From: Lithodes maja
Lineage: Eukaryota; Arthropoda; Malacostraca; Decapoda; Lithodidae
DNA: 64,000 nt
Assembly: GCA_037953745.1 (NCBI GenBank)
Contig: JBAKBP010003083.1
Location: 62,001 to 126,000 of the forward strand
Reading direction: 5' to 3'
The position numbers were made by a program, and so were the translations under genes. The notes under the pieces were generated by a model. The model was given only the letters and a program-made list of their open reading frames with translations. It did not search any database and had not been told where the DNA came from. Shown here piece by piece: positions 22,741 to 32,167 of this stretch; position 1 is the first letter of the stretch, and the number at the start of each line of letters is the position of its first letter.

Positions 22741-23142
22741 TACTCCCACTTCACCTTAAGGGGGAGATAGGCCTTTTACCCTTTGACAAATTCGATTTAT
22801 TTTGTTTTTGTCTTATAAGCTTCCTATGACACTGTACAATCGTAGGAAATATAACATTTTCACATCTGACTAAATGTTTATACGGATCTTTTAATATATT
22901 TTGTTCAATATATCTTACTTTTTTCTATTTTATTGTTGTTTGTGCCTGGGAAACCGTCTATCTAATGTAATAAGTCTTCTCATACTTGTTTCCCAACAGT
23001 AGGATGCAGCCAACTGACAATAGGGAACAGCCAACAGAGTGGCTCCTAATAGAAAAACTGCCTCCCAACTGTCGTCTGACTGCCTCCCTCCCCTCTCCCG
23101 CAATAATATAACCGCTAAGGTCGGGCCGTACCTCCCGAATTT
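22741..23142. other. Probable LINE 3' flank, no gene
   Basis: AT-rich DNA after the zinc-finger LINE. An 87-codon minus-strand frame here has no recognisable domain. Confidence 0.4.
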
Positions 23143-23660
23143 TGATATTAATTCACATGCTCTATAATAGTCTACATATATTTCTATGGCCACCAGTGAA
23201 TATATATAGACTTAGCTGGCTAGTGGAGCATGTTGATGAATGGCAGGTGCTGAGATGGTAAAGTTATAGAGCGATAAATATGGCCAACTCGTGTTGACGG
23301 CTGGTGTTATTGTTAAAGAGTGGCGCCCTTCGTACAGAGGATGCTTCGAACGTCAACTCGGAAAAAATGAACCTAGACATGCGCAATCACTCATGATCCC
23401 GTTAATGTTCTCCATATTACTTAAATTACTATGTCAAATAGTACTTAATAATACTTATTGAATACTATATTCTTGAATTAACTTGTTATAGAATACTATG
23501 TACCATGGCATATATCTTAGTAACCCTTTATGTAATATATATTTGAAATACATACCTAATTAACTTTACATGATACTTCGTGTATATACAGAATATTGAA
23601 TCCCCTTTTAACCAATCCCAACTGCAAATAGAAAGGTCTATCGTGGACACTCGTAAGTCA
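23143..23660 (-). repeat. 3' LTR of the decayed BEL/Pao element
   Basis: About 518 bp, the partner of 11130-11634. A purine-rich tract (rc of 23664-23680, GGTGGGCGGGAATA) precedes it in element orientation, and the BEL pol C-terminus ends close by (23726). It therefore serves as the 3' LTR. Confidence 0.75.
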
Positions 23661-24258
23661 CGATATATTCCCGCCCACCAAATATTTACAAATTTTACAA
23701 TTTGGACTTAAGCTAATGTGAAAAACTATAAGGCTACACCACATATCAATGACTGCCAGAGTCGCGTGAAACCCAAAGCAGCCTGCCCCCGAGGACGAAG
23801 ATTACTGTCATTCCGACTAGCAGCAGACTGCGCTGTTGCGTCCACACCTGCAATACTATCTGCACCAATTTCGCCCACATCCTCACATTCTTGCTCAATA
23901 GGATACAATTTAACAATCGAACGAGTGGTAATACCGGTAGCGGTTTTGACCTGCGCGACTCTAACAAGCTGATCAAGGCATGGAAGTACTTTTAAGACGA
24001 GACATAATCGCCAAAACAAATGAGGACCCTCATTGTGTATCAGGACAACGTCACCCAATTTGAGCCAAGATTTACCCTTGTTTCTGATTAAATTTGTATG
24101 ACATTCCCTTAGAGACAGTAAGTATTCCATCATCCAGCGCTTCCACAATATAATATGATCATTTACAGACATAAGCATATCGCATGGAAACGTTGTTTAC
24201 ATCGTACAATGAGGGATCCGTGAGCTCATTCTTGTTCATCGGCTCAGGAAACAGTCTA

Positions 24259-25749
24259 AAGCCAGGTTCACACATTGGCGAGTCGGAGCGCAACTCCAAC
24301 GCGAGTGATGAAATTTTTGCACTCGCCAATGATTATCCCAAATTCGCCGACACTCGGCGACACTCGCACAGACTCGCGTGGACTCGCGGTGGACCGCGTA
24401 GACTCGCGAACGCGGCCAAAAATGTTGTACCAACACAAAAATTGGAGAGTCAAGTGGGAGTAGGACGCCGAGTCGCATAGAGTCGCGTAGACTCGCGTAG
24501 ACTCGCGTAAACTCCTGTAGACTCGTGTGACACTCATGTAGACTCGCGTGACACTCGCGTTGTACTATTTAGAAATTTAATGATCGCGAGTCTACATGAG
24601 TCTACATGAGTGTCACACGAGTCTACATGAGTGTCACACGAGTCTACATGAGTGTCACACGAGTCTGTTTATATTATCAACAAAAATCGTAGCAGCGAAA
24701 TGACTGCACCTATGGCTTTCATATTTTTACCACATGTACCTTACCCTTTTGGCTACCCACAAAAAAAAATCCGAAATTCCTCCCCCCACACACTCGCTGA
24801 CTGTCGGTCCCTCAGAAGGAAAAAAAAGGAAAATCTGTGGCAGCGAAACGACTTCACCAATCGGTTCCATATTTGTGTGACAAGTCCCTTACCCATCTGC
24901 CTTACCCCCACCACACCCCCAACCGCCTCCCACCACCCACTTCCAGCTATCCGTACGAAGATAAGGAAAAAAAGGAAAATCTGTGGCGGCGAAACGACTG
25001 CACCAATCGGTTCCATATTTGTATGACAAGTCCCTTACCCTTCTGCCTTTCCCCCACCACACCCCCAACCGCCTCCCACCACCCACTTCCAGCGTATCCG
25101 TACGAAGATAAGGAAAAAAAAGGAAAATCCGTGGTGGCGAAACTACCTTACTAATCGGCTTCATTTTTGTAACATGAGTCAATTACGCTTCTACCTTCCC
25201 CACACCATCCCCCAAACCACCCTCCCACCACCCTCCTACCCATACATAATAATAATGATGTGGAATATATGCAAAGGATAATTATATGATGACAAATAAT
25301 AATATACAGATTGATATCCAACATGAAATATAAATAAATACAAGATTAATAAATTAAATAGAATATAAACTCCATACACTCCTGTTAACTTCCTGTAGAC
25401 TCGCGTTCATCTCGTGTAAACACGTGTAAACTCATGTAAACTCCTGTGACACTCATGTAGACTCCTGTAGACTCGCACTATTCGTACCCTGGAATTTGAC
25501 CGTTATTTTTCAAATTTTGGCGGTGCGTGTTGGTGCGTGTTGGGGTCGTGTTATACTCGCCGACACTCGCGTAAACTCCTGTGAACTCGTGTAAACTCGT
25601 GTAAAGTTGTGTTATATTCGTGTTATATGCGTGTTTACTCGCATCAGCTGCTACTCGCGTTAGGTTCGGGCTCCATCAACGGCGATATGCGGCGAGTGTG
25701 ACTCGCGTTGGCCTCGCGCTCCGACTCGCCTATGTGTAAACCTACCTTA
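24259..25749. mobile_element. Non-autonomous TIR element inserted in BEL/Pao
   Basis: About 1.49 kb with terminal inverted repeats of roughly 48 bp (24259-24306 and 25701-25748). Both ends read AAG..AGGTT(C/T)ACACAT.GGCGAG and then CGGAGCGC. AGTCTA occurs just outside both ends (24253-24258, 25750-25755). Removing the insert rejoins the BEL codons (TGRRL / RLFPEPMNKNEL), which independently fixes the boundaries. No transposase is encoded. The subterminal regions are packed with ACTCGCGTAG/ACTCGTGTAG-type decamers and their inverses. The superfamily is unassigned. Confidence 0.85.
24690..25240. repeat. About 147-bp tandem repeat inside the TIR element
   Basis: About four units. The marker GAAAATC(T/C)GTGG recurs at 24829, 24975 and 25123 (spacings 146 and 148), with an older, more diverged unit starting about 24690. 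Each unit carries 'GCGAAACGACT.CACCAATCGG', 'CCTTACCC.TCTGCC' and a CCCCACC-rich stretch. Confidence 0.9.
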
Positions 25750-28229
25750 AGTCTACGTCCGGTGGCTAACTGTGAAGGGGTAATAGGTATGGGATCCTCT
25801 AAATCTCCCGACATGTATATTAAGGATCCGTCATTCACAGCCGCCTCCAGTTCTGTTAGTATCGTAGTCAACTCTGTAAGTGTGACTGAGGCACGACCTA
25901 GTACGTTTTTCAGTCCTGACTTAACTGTGCCAATTGTTCTCTCCCAGACTGCTCCAAACCATGGAGCTCTAGCTGGGATAAGCCTCGAGTCACATTTAAA
26001 CTTACTTAGATGTTTGAGTTGAGGATCATCAAGTCTTGATTTGAATCAATTGGTAGAACCGACAAATGTTGTGGCATTATCGCTATACATTAATTGGGGA
26101 TAACCTCTACGACTACAGAACCTTCGGAAAATGTGCATGAAGGTTACGCAAGATAAATTAGGAGTAACTTTTAAATGAATGGCACGCATTACAGCACAAG
26201 TGAACAATACTATATAAACCTTTTCAATAGTACCGTCCCCACCCTTCACAGTCAGCGAACCGGAATAGTTGACGCCTGTGACCTAAAATGGTTCCACCCT
26301 GTTAACCCGGAAATCAGGTAGTGGAGGAGATGGCTGCAACCTATAGTTTTTGCCCTTTAAGCGCCTGCACACGACAAACTTCCTAGTTACTGATTTCGCT
26401 GTTTGACGTATTCTCGGAATCCACCATCTTGTTCTCAGTTACGAAACCACATATGCCACCCTATAATACAAGCACAATTTATGAGCATTGTCTATCAGCA
26501 GTGAGGTTAACCTGTGTTTGTTCGGAAAAAGGATTGGAAACTTAGTATAATAATCTATCTTAGCCTTTTGTAGTCTCCCTTCACAATTAATGATACCTTG
26601 ATCCAAAAAAATCCCCAACTGTTTAATAATGCTACTCTTAACCTTATTGTCAGTGATGCTAGTGTAGAGTTCCTGTCGCTCCTTATGGTAAACTTCCCTC
26701 TGTGCTACATAGATTAAAGTGGCTTCAGCTGCTCTTAGTTCCGGTACTGTAAGTATGCCATGATTCTGAACCGATCTCTTCGATTTGGCGTTCAGATTAC
26801 CCACGTAGCGCTTCACCCATGCAATGCTGCGTACTAGCCCCTCGTACGAACTAAAGCGAGGGCAATTTATTACATGGGTCTCGTTCGAGGGAGTGTCCAT
26901 AGAGGTCGCAAACTTTTGTTGAACCACAGGACATTGTTCCTCCCCATCTGGCCATTGTTCAGGATGAGATAGCAATGATGGCCCCTCCCATCAAAGTCGA
27001 GAACAGTGTAGGGAGGAATGGGTAATCCTCCTTGTCAGCAAATTGCCTGGATTATCATCGGTATGGACATACCTAAAACTAGTGTTCGTAGATGACGCTA
27101 AAATTTCATCAACCCTGTTCTGAACAAACACCGGTAACACCTTTTTACTTGTAAGCAAACTTATTTGACTATCACACTAGATGACTGTTTCTTTGATAGA
27201 CAGCTCAGATGTGTAGGCCTCCTTAATGAATGTAGCTAACCTTGATGCAAATACGACAGCTGTAAGTTAAAGCTTGGGAATAGTTAACTGGTTAATCGGG
27301 GCCACCCTAGCCTTAGTCATAATCAAGCGGCACATACTCTTGTCTTCACAGAAATATGCGGCGGCTCCGTAAGCAACTGTACTAGCATCACTGAAAATGT
27401 GTAGTGTCACATACTTCAAAAAAGTAACCTGTCTGGGTATTTCTATATCCATGCCCAGAGATTAGAACTAATGTCACACCAGCTATCCCAAAGAGCGCCA
27501 GAAAGAGGTTCGTCCCACCCGCAATTTATTCGCCATAGATTCTGTACAAAAATGCAAGCACGAATGGTGACAGGTAAGAAAACCCCCAGCGGATCAAAAA
27601 TGCTGGCAGTGACACTGAGCAAATTCCCTTTTTGTGCTTGCTTGTAAGAAACGCTCCCTCTTCTTGAATGTTATTATATCAGTATCAGTTACCTAAATCA
27701 TCCCGAGTGTCTTCGCCCTATCCTGTATTGTACTTGCGACATTATGTGCGAATAAGGTATCACAGAGATGTGGACTATTTGTGACCCATTCCCTGAGAAA
27801 AAGATGTGCCCCCAAGAATATGCGCTGGGCGTCGCTATATATGTCCAAATGGTCCTGCTCATTATCATGGGTTGCCTGCAAATTATCTATGTAAAGCCCA
27901 CGTCTTAGACTTTGAACATGTTGAACATCTCTATCAACAAGTGACAAATATTTCAAGATTGTTGCATTTAACAAAAATTGTGAGCAGGTCGCTCCAGAGA
28001 ACTACGCGAAACCTATACACCGATACTGGACTGTCGATATTCAGCGGATCATCGGGCCACAGAAACCGTGTGCAGTCCATGTCATCCTCGTGTAAATTGA
28101 GCATAAGGAAGGCCTTCTCAATGTTGCTGACCCAAGCATATTGGTTCAATCTGAACCTCAACAAAACCTGGGTTAGGTCAGTGACAAGAGAAGGTCCTGG
28201 CCGTATACAGATAATATTTCAAGCTCAGC

Positions 28230-28655
28230 TGATCTGCGCCTGTTGTTGCTGAACAATCGAAGACCACCCTCACGTGGTCCGACTGTCATTTTGAACACCA
28301 TGATGGGCCAAGCTTTCTGACATCTAGCCAAAAACCTCTCCAACACTTTTTCTTTCCTCCCTTTTTCCACTCTGATGGCACAACCATCACTTCTTCCTCT
28401 GACAAAGCTGAACTCTTCGCTCAAACTTTTGCTAGAAACTCCACCTTGGATGATTCCAGTGCTATGCCTCCCTCTCCACCCCGCTCTCTACTACTTATGC
28501 CTAATATCCTAATATCTTCTAAAGATGTATTTTCTACCCTCTCGGGGATTAATACTAAGAAGGCGCATGGTCCTGACAATGTTCTTCCTGTTATACTAAA
28601 AAACTGTGCATCCGTGCTGACTCCCTGCAAACTCTTTTGTCTCTGTCTCTCCTTA
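28230..28655 (+). pseudogene. Jockey-like LINE fragment (region N-terminal to RT)
   Basis: Matches the inverse of 435-870: LLLMPNILISSKDVFSTLSGINTKKAHGPD, then KNCASVLTPCKLFCLCLS (28500-28650). The upstream part is frame-broken. It abuts the 5' truncation of the BEL copy at about 28205 and ends abruptly near 28655. Confidence 0.8.
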
Positions 28656-29348
28656 TCGTGTAATACGATAGATAGGCAATATATATGCTACCATTCGTCT
28701 CTGTGACGTACCTAGTTAGGTAGTTGGTTAACGGTCGTTTCCATGGTTAAGGCATAGGAATTTAGATCATGAATAGTAAGATTGCAAGTTGTAAGTAAGT
28801 TAAGATTATAAAAGGCCTAATATGCTATTATGCAATATTGATATGGTATTGTGCAATATATATGACTTTTTCACATATATTCTATTTTATTGTATTAGCA
28901 ACTCAGATGCAGTACGATATTTTTCCTGGCTGGCGTAAGCCAGGCAACAAGGCTTGGTCCCGGCAGGGCTCAGAGCTACCACAGACATCACCCAGTCAAC
29001 ATATATTTCCATTTTGTTTCATTGTGCCTATAATTACAACAAACGGCCAGCAATCTTTTACAACTAAACTTCGTATACGCTCTCATCGACGCCATTATTA
29101 TTATTATTATTATTATTATATGAGATGCCGAAGTCTCCAACCAGGGTGCAGAAACACCATCAAGATCAATCCACACAAAACACCCGGAGGCACTGGAGAG
29201 AGACTATGGCAACTTAGGAAAAAATAAAAACATACACTGTATACTGTACTGTACATATACACATATTAAACACAGATAACATATTATGCAGTGGAGGATA
29301 TCAAGCTTAAATATAATACAATATAATAGAATAAAATAAGTTTAAAAA
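28656..29348. other. Unassigned DNA with small hairpin and (TTA)n
   Basis: Contains a short hairpin (CCTGGCT-ggcgta-AGCCAGG, 28925-28945) and a (TTA)n run at 29094-29120. No gene seen. Confidence 0.45.
29094..29120. repeat. (TTA)n microsatellite
   Basis: Nine ATT/TTA trinucleotides. Confidence 0.95.
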
Positions 29349-29703
29349 TTAGAATTAATGCTGCAAAAAAGCATTAACTCTAGACTTAAAAATGGAGATA
29401 TTAGCTGAATTGACTAGCTCATTTGGCAACTTATTCCACAAGTCAACCATGGCCGGCACAAAACACCGTAAAAACTAACTGTGTAGTAGAAAAATTAACA
29501 CGGCTCATGGCAAGATAATTAAGATTGCTTGTGAATCTAGTTGCACGAGCCCGGACATAGGGCCCAGGCAGAACCCCATGTAAGGGATGCTGAGGGTTGT
29601 TAAAAACTTTAAATAAAAGACTAAGGGCACCAACTTTACGTCGATGACACAGATCAAGAGACATTAATGACAGATGAGCATATTTACTCATATCAATTAT
29701 CAT
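29349..29703 (-). pseudogene. LINE ORF2 C-terminal fragment
   Basis: The minus frame from 29703 reads a typical non-LTR ORF2 C-terminus (LDLCHRRKVGALSLLFKVFN, HPLHGVLPGPYV, RATRFTSNLNYLAMSRVNF). After a frame break at about 29450 it continues with a degenerate 'ELVNSANIS' end near 29370-29420. It is a different LINE family from the Jockey and CR1 copies here. Nothing upstream (RT core) remains. Confidence 0.65.
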
Positions 29704-30008
29704 AACATAATCATTTCGGTTTCTTTCCTGAGTTGAGCTTTCGTGCCACTCATATCCTAGCCGCCGTCCGCCATCTTGACCGGCCCATTCCCTGCCTCAT
29801 TGTCACGTGTGAATGTTGGTGAGTTGAATCCCGGTGTACAATTAACCCTATCAATATTATTTAAATTTAAATATATGTGAGTGACCTTTGGATTTAATTT
29901 AGTTTAGATTCAGATTAAGTTCAATTTAGTTCAGAGTAGATTTGACTTGGATTTGGTTTGTGTTTGGATTATAGCCTATATATATAACTTCACCCAACAT
30001 TCTATCAC

Positions 30009-30030
30009 ATTGGTGCCCAGACCCGGGATT
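30009..30030 (+). promoter_or_regulatory. Candidate tRNA primer-binding site of an LTR element
   Basis: TTGGTGCCCAGACCCGGGAT directly follows ...TCACA and a TATATATA stretch (29978-29986). TGG plus a tRNA-complementary string is the usual layout at a 5' LTR boundary. The LTR itself is not delimited, so this is tentative. Confidence 0.45.
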
Positions 30031-30041
30031 TAGCTGCTAAA

Positions 30042-30745
30042 ATGTTTTTTTTAGAAGCAATGAGCAAGGGGATACAGCCGGGATGCAGGAGCAAGGGCCC
30101 AGGAGGAGTAGAGCTCGGATTTTGTCCTGAAACTCTGGCGCCGGTACCCGACAAGGTTGCCTTGTTTGGACATTCGTATGTGGCAAGGCTCAGGGCGGCT
30201 GAACGAGGGCCTGTGGGGCACAGGGCATCGGAGGGGGACCGTTTGTTCGAGCTCTCCTTCTTTGGGGTGCCTGGGGCTAGAATTGACATTCTAAGACCTT
30301 CGCCAGAGTGGGAGAAATTGGTCCTGTTCAAGCCTCTTATGACATATATATTTATCGGAGGCAATGATATAGGCCCCGGTAGCGAGCCCTGTGAACTGGC
30401 CAATAGGATAAATCAGGTGGCATTGGATATCGAGCGAGAGACCGGGGGGGGGAGGGATGCAAAATCGTAGCCATAGAGAACCGGACCAAGGTCTGAGGAT
30501 TCCGACCTGAGGACTATCAGGCTATCAGGAACTCGGTAAACGCATCCTGAGGTGTCTTCTAACTGAAACACAGCACCGATTTCTCTCTATTACCCTCTAC
30601 TGTACATACGTGATCTCGATCGAGACGGCATCCACCTGGACATAGACGCCAACCAACACAACCAACAGCTGTTTGACAAGCTAGTAGGCCTAACCAAGCA
30701 TTGGTTGGAGAGGGACGCCGGGGTCGTGTCATTGCGCCTCCCGAA
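30042..30745 (+). pseudogene. SGNH-hydrolase-like ORF of a retroelement, broken
   Basis: The frame from 30042 shows SGNH block I (KVALFGHSYVARL), block III (YIFIGGNDIGPG) and, after a G-run (30447-30455) where the frame is lost, block V (DLDRDGIHLDI at about 30610-30645). Ser, Gly/Asn and Asp-His catalytic positions are all recognisable. SGNH domains are known as accessory domains in several retroelement lineages. With a candidate primer-binding site just upstream, it may be the first ORF of an LTR-type element. Internal stops (about 30495, 30548) indicate inactivity. Confidence 0.6.
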
Positions 30746-31065
30746 ATCCTGCATCCCACTCATCATCATTCCCCCAATAATTTTTCTTTCATTTTTCAGA
30801 CTTTCTATGACACTTGACCTGACATAACATTTCTTTGTTCATACTGGCCATTTGATGTATTGCCGGAAATTCTATTGTAATTCTATTGTAATATTTTTCT
30901 CCATGATTAATGAAGTCTGCCGTCATCTGTGCCTCTTAAACTAGGCTACTAAATTGCTGTGTTAATAATATAACATTGTAATATTGTAAGGTATAGATAG
31001 CCTATAGGTTTACATAAAGATGGATAAACCACAGGAGATACAGTCTGGAGGGGTAGGAGTACAAA

Positions 31066-31231
31066 GGAGTACAAAAGAAATCAAGCAACAACAGGTCTAG
31101 TGACCCTTCTAGGCTGCTTGTCCTCCAAAACACTGAGGATCAAGTGTCCAAACAGTGGTTTAGAGTGGGTAAGGGAACTTTGGAAACGGAACTACTGCCC
31201 TGGAACTAATGTCCGTGGCAGGATTAGGAAG
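31066..31231 (-). repeat. CR1 LINE 3' terminus, left of the Harbinger insertion
   Basis: Aligns with 56645-56823 in the same orientation and with 4480-4650 inverted, including the GTACAAAGGAGTAC-type terminal repeats (31069-31085). It is the continuation of the CR1 copy whose coding part lies at 41119-42708. The two halves were separated by a 9.9-kb element. Confidence 0.9.
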
Positions 31232-31234
31232 TTA

Positions 31235-31292
31235 AGGCCGCGTCATACAGAGGCCGAACGTACTAGGACAAAGTCCCGAATAGGATGACTTG
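31235..31292 (+). repeat. Harbinger left terminal inverted repeat
   Basis: 58 bp starting AGGCCGCGTCATACAGAGGC. It matches the inverse of 41061-41118 with one mismatch (sixth base). Confidence 0.95.
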
Positions 31293-32070
31293 CAAACAAA
31301 ATTCAAATTTCAGGCGGGTCGGGTATATTCTGCATAATTCGGCATACGTTCCGTACTATTCTTGGGTTGGTCTGATGTTGGTCTGATGTTGTTCATGTAT
31401 GTTGCCGACATTCCGGAGAGTTGGGAAAAATTTAGTGGCTACACTAAATTTCTACGAACATTCGGGTAAACAAAACGTTACAAAATGGTCGGATGTTGGT
31501 CTTGAGTTATTCGTAACTCGTTCGGGAGTTGTTCTGATTAATTCGTAGTTTGGTCTTATGTTTCGGGACTTGTTCGGTACTTTTTTCAATTGCCGAATCT
31601 GTTATGAACTACCCGAACAAATCCCGAACAAATCCCGAACAAATCCTGAACAATTCCCGACAAAACATCGATAAAATTACGATGAATCCCTCGTATTCCC
31701 GACTAAACCCCGTACGAGTTACGAAATATCAGAACAAGTTACGATCAAATTAAGACAAAAATACGACAAATATACGATTAATTTACGATGAATGCTCGAT
31801 TAATCTTGTTTAATTAAGAATGAATTCAGATTTGATTACGAACTAATAGAATTAGCTACGAGTAACAACGGAACTTTCCACGAATAACTGCCTACGTGTC
31901 GGAATGCTAGTTTCGGTCCCACGTGGGTCCGCGTGGGTACGCACACCTTCCACAATTTGCACACGGCACACCTGAATCACTGGAGCGCGGGACCGGGGCA
32001 AGCGCAAAGTGCACACGACACCCTGAGTGAACCCGACTGATTGTACGTTGGCAGCCGCCCGCACGGACCC
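31293..32070. promoter_or_regulatory. Harbinger left subterminal region, rich in TTCGG/ACGAA motifs
   Basis: No gene. It is dense in short motifs such as TTCGG, CCGAACAAAT (three consecutive copies at 31615-31650) and TACGA. The right subterminal region (40745-41050) carries the same motifs in inverse sense. Such arrays often bind transposase or its MADF/Myb partner. That role is an inference. Confidence 0.5.
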
Positions 32071-32071
32071 C

Positions 32072-32113
32072 TATATATAGCTGCCAGGAGATGCATCACT
32101 CACAGTAGTCAGT
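32072..32113 (+). promoter_or_regulatory. Candidate core promoter of the MADF gene
   Basis: A TATA box (TATATATAG, 32072-32080) lies 37 bp before an arthropod-type initiator TCAGT (32109-32113), and the ATG follows at 32168. Spacing is slightly longer than ideal, so the initiator assignment is tentative. Confidence 0.5.
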
Positions 32114-32167
32114 GATTCACCACTCTATCCAGCCACCCACAACAACTCTAGTCTACACACCTTCACC

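Larger units (their letters stand above)
23726..28205 (-). pseudogene. BEL/Pao pol, decayed, 5'-truncated, with an inserted TIR element
   Basis: Read from 28205 downward, blocks occur in BEL/Pao order. RT: NIEKAFLMLNLHEDDMDCTR and RFLWPDDPLN at 28120-28040. RNase H: HIFSDASTVAYGAAAYF at about 27400. The linker and zinc-binding region lie at 26975-26440. The integrase core (CAVMRAIHLKV, MYSDNATTFVGS) spans 26215-26050. Next is the segment ending SQLATGRRLK (about 25750), interrupted by a 1.5-kb insertion. The C-terminal DUF5641-like domain (EYLLSLRECHTNLIRNKGKSW, LGDVVLIHNEGP, IVKLYPIE) spans about 24150-23895. Many stops and shifts are present and gag and protease are absent. Confidence 0.85.
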
